Below are positions 26,674 through 35,992 of a stretch of 64,000 nucleotides of DNA, in pieces (the first letter of the stretch is position 1; every line of letters starts with the position of its first letter). This stretch comes from Roseovarius carneus. GTDB taxonomy: Bacteria; Pseudomonadota; Alphaproteobacteria; Rhodobacterales; Rhodobacteraceae. The stretch covers positions 310,001 to 374,000 of the forward strand of contig NZ_JAHSPD010000001.1 of the NCBI RefSeq assembly GCF_020141465.1, given 5' to 3'. The notes under the pieces are model-generated. The model did not search any database and was not told the origin of the DNA. It saw nothing but the letters and a program-made list of their open reading frames with translations. Both the position numbers and the translations under genes were made by a program.

Positions 26674-27141
26674 TCAGCTGCGCTGTGAGTATCGATCCTC
26701 AAGTTCGCGCGCATAGGTGGCCATGCGCTGCTCAAACCGCCGGGTCACGCTGGATTTGGCCAGCTTCAGAGATTGCAGCACCAGGCGCGCCCCAAGGTTC
26801 TTGGCAGTCACATCCGCCGCAAAGCTCAGCCGCGTGCGCCCGCGCGAGAGCGCCACAAGCTCCACAATCGTGTCAATCGTGACATTCGGCGAGTTGGTGT
26901 GAAAGCGCATGATGTTGGGCGGATCGTAAGTGACCATCTCGATCTTCATCTTGCGCCGCTTACCTCGCAGGCTAAAGGACGTGCGCCACCCCATGCCGGG
27001 TCCCGGCTCCGTCAGGTCATCGCTGCGCTCCACTTCGGCCCCGCGCCGCAAGGCACGCCGCTCAAGCTGTTCAAAATCCGAAACCTGAGAAAACACGAAC
27101 TCAATCGGGGCTTCGATATCTTCACGGGCAGAAAAGTTCAT
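26674..27141 (-). CDS. SRPBCC-family protein
   Basis: 155-aa START/Bet v1-like fold protein. It opens MNFSAREDIEAPIEFVFSQVSDF, the usual first strand and helix of the polyketide-cyclase/CoQ10-binding superfamily, and ends with the long amphipathic helix KSSVTRRFEQRMATYAREL. Such proteins bind hydrophobic ligands. No ligand can be inferred here. It lies 39 bp downstream of nudC on the same strand, possibly cotranscribed. Confidence 0.8.
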   Translation of the reverse strand: MNFSAREDIEAPIEFVFSQVSDFEQLERRALRRGAEVERSDDLTEPGPGMGWRTSFSLRGKRRKMKIEMVTYDPPNIMRFHTNSPNVTIDTIVELVALSRGRTRLSFAADVTAKNLGARLVLQSLKLAKSSVTRRFEQRMATYARELEDRYSQRS

Positions 27142-27180
27142 GGCTCGGCCTCTTTACGTGCTTTTGTGGGCATTGTCGCC

Positions 27181-28125
27181 TCAATCCAGCGTCCCCGCAA
27201 GCCAGTTGCGCAGCAAAAAATGCGCAATAGCGCCTTCTCGGGCTGGCGCGATCTCTGGATTCTGCCCGGCAAAGGCGTCAAGAATCTCCTCGCGCGTGAC
27301 CCACATGGCCGCCTCGATCTCGGCCGGGTCGATGGTGATCTCATCACTCAAAGCTTGCCCCGCACATCCCAGCATCAAGGAGGCGGGGAACGGCCAAGGC
27401 TGACTGGCGAGATACGTGACCGCGCCCACACGGATACCCGCCTCCTCAAAAACCTCACGGCGCACGGCGGCCTCCATCGTCTCGCCCGGCTCCACAAACC
27501 CCGCAAGCAGGGAATACATGCGATCCGGCCACCCCGGTGAGCGGCCCATCAGCACCGAATTGCCCCGCGTGATCAGCATGATCACCACCGGATCGGTACG
27601 CGGGAAATGATGCCCGCCGCAGGCCGGGCAGGTTCGCTGCCAACCATCCATCGCAATATCGCTCGCAGCCCCGCACCGCGCGCAAAACCCATGGATGGAA
27701 TGCCACGCAAAAAGCGCGCGCCCGGTGGCGGCCAGTTCCGCATCGCGCGGAGTGAGGACGACCATCACGCGGCGCAGCTCGGCAAAAACGGCATCAGGCG
27801 CGGCGGGATGCACCTGCTCTGTCGGATCAGCGAATTGCGCAAGCGCTACCTCGTCGACACCTTCGGGTGCCCAAAGGCTCAACTCGCGGGCGTAAATCAG
27901 CGTGCCCTCTTCGTCCCGGCCCAAAAGGATCGGCGCGCCGGGTGCATCCTCAAACACCCGGTGATCTATCGGCAGGCGTAGCACGGCGCTCAGATCCGCC
28001 GTGACCAAAGGCTTGCCCCGCCAAAACGCAATCGCCTGACCGCCTTTGGGATGCACGGTGCCGCGAAGCTCCGCCGCACGGTCAAGCGCCGAGCCGCCAA
28101 AAGTCACCGTTTCAGCTAGTTTCAT
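27181..28125 (-). CDS. nudC: NADH pyrophosphatase / NAD-cap hydrolase NudC
   Basis: 314-aa Nudix hydrolase that cleaves NAD(H) and can remove NAD caps from RNA. The start at 28125 (MKLAETVTFGG) has GAGGGGCGGG upstream. Zinc ribbon cysteines are in CARCGAAS and CPACG. The Nudix box is GFVEPGETMEAAVRREVFEEAG. The NudC-specific SQPWPFPASLM follows it. N-terminal domain NUDIX-like is present, so it is full length. Confidence 0.93.
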   Translation of the reverse strand: MKLAETVTFGGSALDRAAELRGTVHPKGGQAIAFWRGKPLVTADLSAVLRLPIDHRVFEDAPGAPILLGRDEEGTLIYARELSLWAPEGVDEVALAQFADPTEQVHPAAPDAVFAELRRVMVVLTPRDAELAATGRALFAWHSIHGFCARCGAASDIAMDGWQRTCPACGGHHFPRTDPVVIMLITRGNSVLMGRSPGWPDRMYSLLAGFVEPGETMEAAVRREVFEEAGIRVGAVTYLASQPWPFPASLMLGCAGQALSDEITIDPAEIEAAMWVTREEILDAFAGQNPEIAPAREGAIAHFLLRNWLAGTLD

Positions 28126-28302
28126 ATCCCGCCCCTCGCTTTTTACACCGCCTGACAGAAGCACGGCCCGGCTTCAAGCATGTGCCGCGACACCACAGTG
28201 CGGAAAATTCAATCATTCAACCTAGAGGCGATAAAAGTAACCTGATAAAGCCCAAGGACGTGCCAGCCTGTTGCTGCACTAAAATGGACCCGCCCTGCCA
28301 AC

Positions 28303-30225
28303 ATGACTTCTCAGCGCCCCATGACAAAAACCGTGACCCGCGCCCCAAATGTAACCGCCCATTTGCGGCTGCTTGAGACAACAGATCTACATGCCAACGT
28401 CATGCCGTTCGATTACTTTTCCGATACCGATGACAAGCCTTTTGGCCTTGCGCGCACCGCCACGTTGATCCGCGCCGCCCGCGCCGAGGCGCGCAATGTG
28501 ATGCTTTTTGACAATGGTGATGCGCTTCAAGGCACGCCTCTGGCCGATATCACCGCCCAAGAGGGCAGCGGATGGGACGGCCCCAACCCGGTGATCACCG
28601 CGATGAACACCCTAGGATATGATGCGGCTACATTGGGCAATCACGAGTTCAACTTCGGGCTAGCATGGCTTGTGCGCGCGCTGGGGACGGCGCAATTTCC
28701 GATCACGTGCGCCAATATCAAACTGGGCATGGCAGAGAGAGCCCTTTTGCCGCCCTACCTCCTACTGAAACGGCAGATTTACGATAATCTGGGCGCGGCG
28801 CAGGACCTGACCGTGGGCGTCATCGGCCTTGTCCCTGCACAGATCACCACATGGGATCAGGGGCATCTTCAAGGGCGGCTGACCTCCCTCGATATGGTAG
28901 AGACCGCGCGCGATCTCGTCCCCCAACTGCGCGCGGAGGGGGCCGAGATCGTGGTTATGCTCGCCCATACCGGGATTTACGCCGGCCCGCACCACCGTTT
29001 CATGGAGAACGCAGCCCTGCCGCTGGCCGCCATCCCCGGCGTCACGGCCATCCTGACCGGGCACAGCCATTCGGTGTTTCCGCACACGGGCGGCGACTGT
29101 GATCCGCCGCAACCCACAGGCGCAGCCATCAATCACGCCGCTGGCACGCTCAGCGGCACACCCGCCGTCATGGCGGGCTCGCGCGGCTCGCATCTGGGAA
29201 TCGTGGACCTCACACTGGAGCGCCGCGCGGGCATGTGGCACGTGAGCGCCCACAGGTCCGAAGCGCGCCCCGTACAGGAGGCCGCATGCTCGGTCCCAAC
29301 GCCGCCCGATGCGCAAATGCTGCGCGCTGTGGCCCCGGCGCACCGGCTGACCCGCCAACTGATCAGTGCGCCGATTGGCAAGACGCCAACCCCATTGCAC
29401 AGCTATCTTGCATTGGTGCGGCCCAACCCGGCGGTGCGTCTGATCAACCGTATTCAGCATGAGGTCGCGGCCCGCGCCCTGCACGGCACCGCTGATGCAG
29501 ACCTACCCCTTTTATCGGCCACGCCCCCCTTCAAAACCGGGGGCCGGAGCGGGCCGCAAAACTACTTCGACATCCCTGCAGGCCCCATCGCCCTGCGCCA
29601 CGCAGCGGACCTTTATCCCTTCCCTAACACGCTTTGCGCGCTGCGCGTCACGGGGGCGGAACTGCACGATTGGCTCGAACGCTCGGTCATTTGCTTTGCG
29701 CAGATCACGCCCGGTGCACAAGACGCGGTTCTGCATGACCCCGATATTCCCGGCCATGATTTCGATGTGATCGACGGGCTGACCTACGCGATCGACCTGA
29801 CCCAACCCGCGCGTTACGACCGGTTTGGAGACCTGCGCAGCGCCGACCATAACCGCATCCAGAACCTGCGCTACAAGGGCCGCCCTCTTGCCCCCGACGC
29901 GCGGTTTATCCTGGCAACCAACAGCTACCGCGCCTTCGGTGGTGGCGCCTTTCCCAAGCCCAAATGTGGCACGGTTGCCTATCAAGGCAGCACGCTCATG
30001 CGCGACGAAATCGTAAGTTATCTGAGAAATTGCAACGATCTTGCCCCGCTGCTTGAGGATACGGGCGACCTGCCCACTTGGCGCTTCATCCCTCAACCCG
30101 GCACGAGCGTACTACACTGCACCGGCCCGGGCCTGCGCGCATATCGCGACGACATCGCCTCAGTCGACGGCCAGGATCTGGGCCTTTCGCCCGCTGGATT
30201 TCTGCGCCTGCGCATCCCGCTCTAG
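28303..30225 (+). CDS. 5'-nucleotidase / 2',3'-cyclic-nucleotide phosphodiesterase family (CpdB-like)
   Basis: 640-aa metallophosphoesterase. The catalytic domain (about 20-330) shows TTDLHANVMPFDYF, DNGDALQGTPLAD, GNHEFNFG and GHSHSVFP, the dinuclear metal ligands of the family. The C-terminal 5'-nucleotidase domain (about 350-610) carries the substrate-binding region with the GGGAFP segment. CpdB releases nucleosides and phosphate from cyclic nucleotides, normally in the periplasm. No signal peptide is visible from either ATG (28303 or 28321), which is unusual. It ends 51 bp before ffs. Confidence 0.88.
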   Translation: MTSQRPMTKTVTRAPNVTAHLRLLETTDLHANVMPFDYFSDTDDKPFGLARTATLIRAARAEARNVMLFDNGDALQGTPLADITAQEGSGWDGPNPVITAMNTLGYDAATLGNHEFNFGLAWLVRALGTAQFPITCANIKLGMAERALLPPYLLLKRQIYDNLGAAQDLTVGVIGLVPAQITTWDQGHLQGRLTSLDMVETARDLVPQLRAEGAEIVVMLAHTGIYAGPHHRFMENAALPLAAIPGVTAILTGHSHSVFPHTGGDCDPPQPTGAAINHAAGTLSGTPAVMAGSRGSHLGIVDLTLERRAGMWHVSAHRSEARPVQEAACSVPTPPDAQMLRAVAPAHRLTRQLISAPIGKTPTPLHSYLALVRPNPAVRLINRIQHEVAARALHGTADADLPLLSATPPFKTGGRSGPQNYFDIPAGPIALRHAADLYPFPNTLCALRVTGAELHDWLERSVICFAQITPGAQDAVLHDPDIPGHDFDVIDGLTYAIDLTQPARYDRFGDLRSADHNRIQNLRYKGRPLAPDARFILATNSYRAFGGGAFPKPKCGTVAYQGSTLMRDEIVSYLRNCNDLAPLLEDTGDLPTWRFIPQPGTSVLHCTGPGLRAYRDDIASVDGQDLGLSPAGFLRLRIPL

Positions 30226-30276
30226 CCCGGTGCGCAGCCCTTGCCAAACGCGCCCGCCCCGCCTATGTAGCTCTCC

Positions 30277-30370
30277 GAGAGGTTGGCGCGGGCAGGCACC
30301 TCGCCAACCCGGTCAGATCCGGAAGGAAGCAGCCGTAACGAGCCCCGCTTGGGTCGTTGTCCAGCCTCTC
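30277..30370 (+). ncRNA. ffs: bacterial small SRP RNA (4.5S)
   Basis: RNA component of the signal recognition particle. It contains the invariant apical core ATCCGGAAGGAAGCAGCC (GGAA tetraloop and symmetric loop that bind Ffh). The ends GAGAGGTTGG and CCAGCCTCTC pair to close the hairpin. Length about 94 nt, normal for small SRP RNA. Its 3' terminal stem is the attachment site used by the adjacent island. Confidence 0.95.
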
Positions 30371-30373
30371 ACC
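30356..30373 (+). other. attL core
   Basis: GTTGTCCAGCCTCTCACC, overlapping the last 15 nt of ffs. Identical to 56780-56797. Similarity continues imperfectly (CTATCCC versus TTACCC). Confidence 0.85.
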
Positions 30374-30404
30374 CTATCCCCTCCTAGCGCTTTGCAATAA
30401 AACA

Positions 30405-30426
30405 AATGCCTTGCAAGCAAGGCATT
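30405..30426. repeat. perfect 22-bp palindrome before the integrase
   Basis: AATGCCTTGC-AA-GCAAGGCATT between attL and int. It could be a recombination-directionality or regulator site; no T-run follows, so it is not a clear terminator. Confidence 0.6.
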
Positions 30427-30439
30427 ATGTCCATTCTAA

Positions 30440-30460
30440 GGTTACAAACTTGGTTACAAA
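30440..30460 (+). other. putative integrase arm sites, left
   Basis: Two direct copies of GGTTACAAAC (30440-30449 and 30452-30461) spaced 12 bp. The 9-mer GGTTACAAA recurs at 56734-56742 near attR in the same orientation. Arm-type binding by the integrase is inferred. Confidence 0.5.
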
Positions 30461-30471
30461 CGGGGATGGGA

Positions 30472-32022
30472 ATGGCTGGCAATGTTCGCAACATGACCAA
30501 CCGCAATGGTCGCTATCATGCGCGCCTTGTGGTGCCAAAAGATCTGCGATCAATCATCGGGAAAACTGAGCTTCGCACTCCCTTGGGGGCCGATTGGCGC
30601 GAAGCCCTAAAGCTACTACCGGGAGCGATCGCGCAGCTTCAACACCGGATCGCTTTAGCGGAGCGCCAGGCCGGAAAAGGTAAGCCGCGCTATCCTCTTG
30701 CGCCCGATCAGATCGCGGCCAACCTCTACACCAGACGCTTGGTCCAAGATGAGCTAATGCGAGAGCACCCTGGCTATGCGTCTACGTCTATCGATGATCG
30801 CCTAGTAAGCCGACTGCGCGCGGGAATCGCCGGCAGCGCGACGAACCAGGAGCTTGCCGAACTCGTCGGTGCGCAAATTGAAGTTTTCCGCAATCTTGGT
30901 AATCTCGAGGCGGCCCTTGGCAGTAAAGAATGGCGCGATATCGCGCGCGCCCTATGCACCGCAGAACTGGAAGCCCTGGGTCGTGTGGCCGAGCGCGATG
31001 AGGGTGATTTTAGCGGCAAACCCACAGCTCCGTTGATCATCAACGCCCAGCCGCCAGAGGACGCCCCTGCCCCTGTAAGCCTCACAAAGCTCTGGAACAG
31101 CTATGTTCAGAGCCGGCAGGATCTTGGATACATGGGTGACGGGGGGCGCAGACAAGAACTTGCAGTGAGAAGCCTTCGAAAGTTTCTCCGCCACGACAAC
31201 GCGGCGAAGATTACCAAGAAGGACATGACGGACTGGGTGGAAGACACCCTGAAGGAAAAGCAGCCCTCAACAATCAACAAGGTCTATTTGCCGACGATTC
31301 GCAGCCTGTTCCGATGGGCGACTGAGAAGGACATGATGATTGATAACCCTGCTGCTGGAACAAAGTTGGCGTCGAAACGTGCCGTCCAAAACCGCGAACG
31401 TGGGTATACCACAGACGAGGCCACGAAGCTGCTACAGGCTGTGCATTCTTACGAGCCTAAGGTCGGGCATCACGGAAAGGTCATGGAAGCAGTAAAAGTG
31501 ACCGCCGCAAAGCGCTGGGTGCCTTGGCTCTGCGCTTTCACAGGAGCGCGCGTCGCAGAGATTACGCAGCTTCGACGCGAGGACATCCGCGAAGTGGATG
31601 GCGACCTCGTCATCAGAATCACTCCCGAAGCTGGTGGCACGAAATCGGGGCAGTGGCGTGATGTGCCCCTTCATCCTCAGATAGCAGCCCTAGGGTTTCC
31701 AACATATCTAGACACGATCAACAGCGGTCCGATCTTCCACAATGCTACAGAGCCGAAGCTCTACCAACGCCACGCCAAGAAACTCGCCAACCGCATCGGT
31801 GACTGGCTCAACGAGGAGAAGCTTGTGCCGGGAGGTGTTCAGCCGTCACACGGTTGGCGGCACAGGTTCAAGACGGTCGGCCGCGAGCTGGCAATACAGG
31901 ATCGCGTTCTTGATGCGATCCAGGGCCATGCGGCCAGAACAGCCGGTGATGCGTATGGTGATGTGACGCTGGCTACAAAGAAGGCATCCATAAAACGCTT
32001 CCCCGACTATTCCGTCAAATAG
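30472..32022 (+). CDS. tyrosine-family site-specific integrase of the island
   Basis: 516-aa phage-type integrase. I start at 30472 (MAGNVRNMTNRNGRYHARL), which has GGGGATGGGA upstream; the frame is open from 30406. The N-terminal half holds an arm-binding region and a SAM-like core-binding domain (about 190-290). The catalytic domain has Arg360 (TGARVAEI), His460 and Arg463 (HGWRHRF), His486 (GHAAR) and the nucleophile Tyr495 (AYGDV). All key residues are present, so it should be active. Integrates the island into the ffs 3' end next to it. Confidence 0.92.
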   Translation: MAGNVRNMTNRNGRYHARLVVPKDLRSIIGKTELRTPLGADWREALKLLPGAIAQLQHRIALAERQAGKGKPRYPLAPDQIAANLYTRRLVQDELMREHPGYASTSIDDRLVSRLRAGIAGSATNQELAELVGAQIEVFRNLGNLEAALGSKEWRDIARALCTAELEALGRVAERDEGDFSGKPTAPLIINAQPPEDAPAPVSLTKLWNSYVQSRQDLGYMGDGGRRQELAVRSLRKFLRHDNAAKITKKDMTDWVEDTLKEKQPSTINKVYLPTIRSLFRWATEKDMMIDNPAAGTKLASKRAVQNRERGYTTDEATKLLQAVHSYEPKVGHHGKVMEAVKVTAAKRWVPWLCAFTGARVAEITQLRREDIREVDGDLVIRITPEAGGTKSGQWRDVPLHPQIAALGFPTYLDTINSGPIFHNATEPKLYQRHAKKLANRIGDWLNEEKLVPGGVQPSHGWRHRFKTVGRELAIQDRVLDAIQGHAARTAGDAYGDVTLATKKASIKRFPDYSVK

Positions 32023-32138
32023 ACGGCTCTCTCATTTCTCAGACCACTTCTTCAAGTGCGTCCCGCCACAAATACCCATTCAGAGCGTAGCTATAACTGA
32101 AGCAAGCAGCACATGCTGTGTCATTTTAGGAGAGAGCG

Positions 32139-32540
32139 ATGCCGAAGAAACCACATGAAGATACCAAGCTGGCGAAGTATATCGAGCACCGTGTGCTTGA
32201 GCTGAAATCGAAAAAGTCCCAGTTGGAGATCGCCAACGCAGCGGGATTCAAAAATCCGAACATGGTCACGATGATTAAACTTGGCTCGAGCAAACTGGCC
32301 CTCGATCGTGTGCCGTCGATGGCGCGCGCGCTCGAATGTGATCCCGCATTCCTGATGCAGCTCGCCCTTGAGCAGGCTGTCGGCGACACGGCGGCCCAGG
32401 CGATCCTTGATATCTTCGGCACCGCCGTGACGGCCAATGAACAGGTCTGGCTCGAAGAGATCCGCGAGGCGTCCGGGAATAGCGATCCACGTTTGACCAG
32501 CAGGTCAAGCGCGGTCCTCAGGGGCATCTTTCGGAGGTGA
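32139..32540 (+). CDS. XRE-type helix-turn-helix regulator
   Basis: 133-aa DNA-binding protein. The HTH lies at about 25-70: KSQLEIANAAGFKNPNMVTMIKLGSSKL reads as a Cro/CI-like HTH, followed by VPSMARALECDPAFLM. The C-terminal part (80-133) is not recognised. RBS AGGAGAG is 9 bp before the ATG. It sits just after int and ahead of the 11-bp operator-like repeats, so it may control island genes. Confidence 0.8.
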   Translation: MPKKPHEDTKLAKYIEHRVLELKSKKSQLEIANAAGFKNPNMVTMIKLGSSKLALDRVPSMARALECDPAFLMQLALEQAVGDTAAQAILDIFGTAVTANEQVWLEEIREASGNSDPRLTSRSSAVLRGIFRR

Positions 32541-33542
32541 GTGCCGTGCGTGAGAGCGATGAACTTACAGCCAATGAGAGAGCCTGAATACGCTTCCTGC
32601 GGGACGTCAGCCATGATAGCGACCCCAGCCCCACCCTGCGCTGTGTGCAGCTGCTCAGGCGTCTATGTAAGCGGCGCTTTGAGTGAGAGGATTCTCGGTG
32701 AGATACCGGCTAGGAATGGCTGCGTTGGGGTGTCTCGCCGGGTCCCAGCCATCACTAGATCGCTGTTGACGGCTTCGACCATGTTGACGGATGTTTACAT
32801 GACCACCGTTAATCCCATTTTTATGTAAACATCCAAAGGTCCGAGAACCTCTGAAAGGGGCAGAATTGCCCTCCGATGTTTACACTATGTTTACGCTATG
32901 TTTACGCTATGTTGACAAAATCCGCCTCAGAACGCGTTTTTTCCCGAGCGCAGGCAACATCAAAAGGTCTCACCGTCAACAATATAAGGCGTTTTGCGTC
33001 CAAGTCGGTCGTTGACGCCTCAGAAAAGCACGCTGGAATGTTGCGGATGGCATAAGCCTCGCGCGTTGGGGCCTCAATGAGGGTGTGCTATGCCGCCCAT
33101 TTTGCACAGCGGATGCGTGGAGCGTAAGATGGAAGGGGGTGGTAATGTGATCCGCAGCGGTCGAGCCGGAAGTCGTCCATAGGAGTCTTCTTATTCGCAG
33201 CAAGCCAAGCACTGCGAGCCCTCAGCGTAGCGCCAATCCTCCTTGGCTTCCAAACCTTCGCCAAAGCCTTGACCGTCACCGACATCTGCCGACAGATGGC
33301 CACGGCTTGCGCCAACTGGCAGAACTCTTCCATTATCGCTCTGAAGCGTCCACGATGGCCTAAGGGACGTCAGCGCGATGCAGTGTTGCATCTCGCTGCG
33401 AGTGTGCAGTTTCGCCTCGCATTCGAAGGCCTCAGTTTAAAGGGCGGAAACCGGAAGTTCGCTGCATTCACGAATGTTGACTTCGTGGCGAGCACAGCGG
33501 ACTTTCAGTTAAGCTCGATTTAGCGCTCAGAAACAAAGATCG
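32541..33542. other. 1.0 kb stretch without a convincing gene
   Basis: Short frames on both strands lack RBS and family resemblance. The stretch holds the ATGTTTAC repeat cluster (32781-32919). Toward 33400-33500 it has a GCGGAAACCGG...TTCGCTGCATTCACGAATG segment of a kind seen near degraded roseobacter genes (weak impression). Confidence 0.5.
32781..32919. repeat. cluster of ATGTTTAC repeats, four in exact 11-bp phase
   Basis: ATGTTTACACT (32876), ATGTTTACGCT (32887), ATGTTTACGCT (32898) and ATGTTGACAAA (32909) are head-to-tail with an 11-bp period, about one helical turn. Upstream are ATGTTGACGG (32781), ATGTTTACAT (32791) and an inverted ATGTAAACAT (32823). Likely a multi-site operator or iteron remnant. 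Confidence 0.75.
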
Positions 33543-35108
33543 ATGTCGCGCCTCAACCAGGTGAATGGCGACTGGGAAATACAATTAGATAGGGGGCGCA
33601 ATTTGGGAAGGTTCTCAAGCGAGAAACGTTCTTACTGGGAACGAAGGCTCCACGAACTTTTGCGGCCTGTTCCAGCTGAGGATCTTGTGGTTATGAGCTG
33701 GGCAATTGAAGCGATGCGAGACGGTTTCGAGGAAGCGGCGCGTCGGCATCTTCAGATGCCGGGCAGCCCGGCTGACCATCAAATTGGTGGCAAGTTTTTC
33801 GTGCCGCCTTGGTCGATCGATGCCACCATTCGCGAAAAACTCTTTCTTGGACCCTCAGAGGAAAACGTGAAACGCCTTAATCTGAGGTCGTGGAGTGGTG
33901 TAGCCAAGCTGCTCAACGTATATGCGGCATTGTCCAACACTGAGAGCGTCATGGATTATTCGCCGAGCGGTATCTTGGCAGCGATGCCGCGCTTGTTCTG
34001 GCCGCAATATGATTGGCAGCTTGGCACGTCGAATATGTTTCGTATCGGACGCGCGTGGCATGTGTATGCGACAGATAAAGGTAAGACTGCCTTCTCTTTA
34101 AAATACGGAATTGATTTAGAAGTTTTCTTGAAAATTGCCTTTGGGATCTATGCGGGTAGTGCAGAACACCTCGCTATACGCGCCAAATATCTTTCACCGC
34201 TTGGGACTACGAATACGCAATTGCATCAAGTTCGACAGATCATAGGCAATACGCTCGAAGGGCATTACGAATGGGTGAGAAATACCAGCAATCCTGACAT
34301 CCCCCGAGACTTCCTTCGCAGCGTTACAAAAGAAAATCCCATTTTTGAAATATCTGATGCTAAAGGACGAGCTTATTTAGTTCCCTCGCGGTCTAATCTC
34401 ATGCTTCGAATTACCGACGGGCTTTACTATGATATCGTATCCGATCCCAACGCGAGACGACGGTCTGGAGAAGCGTTTGAAGATCTCTGCTTGAAATTAG
34501 TTCGACATTATAATGGCGCGACCAGATCAGTTGAGCCTGAAAGGAAAACTACATATGGTATGAGTGCGGATATTCTCGTTGAAGACGAGCCAACTTCGAC
34601 AGGCCTCATCATCGAATGCAAAGTTCGACGAATTCCGCAAAAGGTGTTGACATCACCGAACCCGTTCGGGGACTTTTCTGATGCGTTCGAGGATATTGTC
34701 AAAGGCATCGTTCAGATATGGCGAACATATCAAGAGCTCTACAGCACATCACATATGAAAATGGCAGGCATTGTGCTGCAATATGACCCTTGGACAATAC
34801 TGGGAAGCGCTTTCGTCAGTAAATTATTTTACTACGCCAACGAAAAAGCGAATGCGATAGGTATTCCAGCTAGTGATCGCATACCGGTGGCCATGGTCGG
34901 CTATTTTGATTTCGAGAACTTGCTCCGACAGCACGAATACAGCGATATATTCCAAGCTGCCTGCGATTGGTGCCCCGAGAAATTATATGGCTCGGAGTTT
35001 GGCGGTGTTTTGAGCGTAAAAAAACAACCCAAGGGGATTAAATCAGCATTTGACTATGGAACGCTTGCCACAGCAGCGGTTCCTTGGTGGGGTAAAAGTC
35101 CGGACTGA
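33543..35108 (+). CDS. predicted PD-(D/E)XK nuclease-domain protein, family unknown
   Basis: 521 aa. Residues 1-300 are not recognised. They include an aromatic-rich region (PRLFWPQYDWQLGTSNMFRIGRA, written here only as a landmark near 148-170). From about 305 a restriction-endonuclease-like fold is suggested: Glu310 (SGEAFEDLC), Asp343 (GMSADILV) and Glu358-x-Lys360 (LIIECKVRR). This is the Glu...Asp...ExK pattern of Mrr/HJR-type nucleases. Base composition is clearly more AT-rich than the neighbours (many TTT/AAA codons), which points to recent transfer. It stands alone between non-coding DNA and a convergent small gene. A defence nuclease is the most likely role but is inferred. Confidence 0.72.
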   Translation: MSRLNQVNGDWEIQLDRGRNLGRFSSEKRSYWERRLHELLRPVPAEDLVVMSWAIEAMRDGFEEAARRHLQMPGSPADHQIGGKFFVPPWSIDATIREKLFLGPSEENVKRLNLRSWSGVAKLLNVYAALSNTESVMDYSPSGILAAMPRLFWPQYDWQLGTSNMFRIGRAWHVYATDKGKTAFSLKYGIDLEVFLKIAFGIYAGSAEHLAIRAKYLSPLGTTNTQLHQVRQIIGNTLEGHYEWVRNTSNPDIPRDFLRSVTKENPIFEISDAKGRAYLVPSRSNLMLRITDGLYYDIVSDPNARRRSGEAFEDLCLKLVRHYNGATRSVEPERKTTYGMSADILVEDEPTSTGLIIECKVRRIPQKVLTSPNPFGDFSDAFEDIVKGIVQIWRTYQELYSTSHMKMAGIVLQYDPWTILGSAFVSKLFYYANEKANAIGIPASDRIPVAMVGYFDFENLLRQHEYSDIFQAACDWCPEKLYGSEFGGVLSVKKQPKGIKSAFDYGTLATAAVPWWGKSPD

Positions 35109-35163
35109 CGGACCGCAACGCAGCACTGCCTAGGTGCCGGAACGACAGCTCCGGGCCGTTCGC

Positions 35164-35430
35164 TTATTGTTTGAACGGGATGATGTTTGATCCACCCTTA
35201 GCGAACGTTGCCGCGCCTTCACTGCGGATTGTATTGAGGGCCTCTTCGAATGCTGCTTGGTCTTCTTCGAAGATATTGTCCCAAACGATGGATGTTCCGT
35301 CTTCAGTAACGACTTCAAGCGACCAGCCGTCCCCGCCTTCGAGTTTATAGATATCCACTTTGAATGGTATCCCAGCCTCTACGATGCGCTGCGAGGCGTT
35401 GGAAATGACAAGGTTCGGTTTGTGTTCCAT
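35164..35430 (-). CDS. small hypothetical protein
   Basis: 88-aa soluble protein starting MEHKPNLVISNASQRIVEAG with GAGGTAG before the ATG. The middle (YKLEGGDGWSLEVVTEDGTS) looks beta-stranded, followed by one acidic helix (FEEDQAAFEEALNTIRSEG). There are no known motifs. It converges with the nuclease-like gene, 55 bp apart. An antitoxin or immunity role cannot be supported from sequence alone. Confidence 0.6.
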   Translation of the reverse strand: MEHKPNLVISNASQRIVEAGIPFKVDIYKLEGGDGWSLEVVTEDGTSIVWDNIFEEDQAAFEEALNTIRSEGAATFAKGGSNIIPFKQ

Positions 35431-35992
35431 CTGACTACCTCGCTGGTCTGCGGTAGATATTAGGAGCTCTGATTACAGAAGCCAATGCCCGCAAAGCGGA
35501 ATGCGATCGAAATGTCTGATACGAGCAATGAGAGACGGCGACGTGCCGCTCCTGACGCTCCATCGCATGTGCTTTTGGAAGGCGCTTCGACGCGCCAGGG
35601 CACTTGCGCGCCTCCGTGGACTTCGATCTTTGGACTACCCACCGCTGATGGGTAGCCATTTAGCCAGATAGCACAAAAGCCACCTAGCTGCGCATTGACC
35701 TCTCGAATAGTGTTACTCCATCCGTGAGGTGGACTTGAACCGGCTGCTACATGGTCACGTTCCGGGGATAGGAATGGCTCGATTTCCCGGGAGCCACCGA
35801 TGACCGCTCCCACGGATCAATCGAAGTCCTAGGTTTTTCAGAGTGATGTTATGGGGATGCGTTCCGGCGCCGCCGCTCTCCGGGTTTCAAAGCTCCTCTA
35901 GCCAGTTGCAACATCCAGACGATAAGGGTTGCATCAAGAAAACTGCAGCTCTGGTTTTGCCGTTATGTCGCCAGCCGCATCGCAGATGCTGT
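35431..35992. other. 560 bp with no recognised gene
   Basis: Frames of 74-117 codons exist on the minus strand but have no RBS and no recognisable family. I see no repeats. Confidence 0.5.

Noticed and set aside
32541..32828. 95-codon frame after the XRE gene
   Set aside because: No ribosome site, odd composition, and it runs into the operator-like repeats.
33088..33333. 81-codon minus-strand frame before the nuclease-like gene
   Set aside because: Sequence lacks codon-usage signal and any motif.
35460..35813. 117-codon minus-strand frame
   Set aside because: No RBS and no recognisable domain; left as non-coding.
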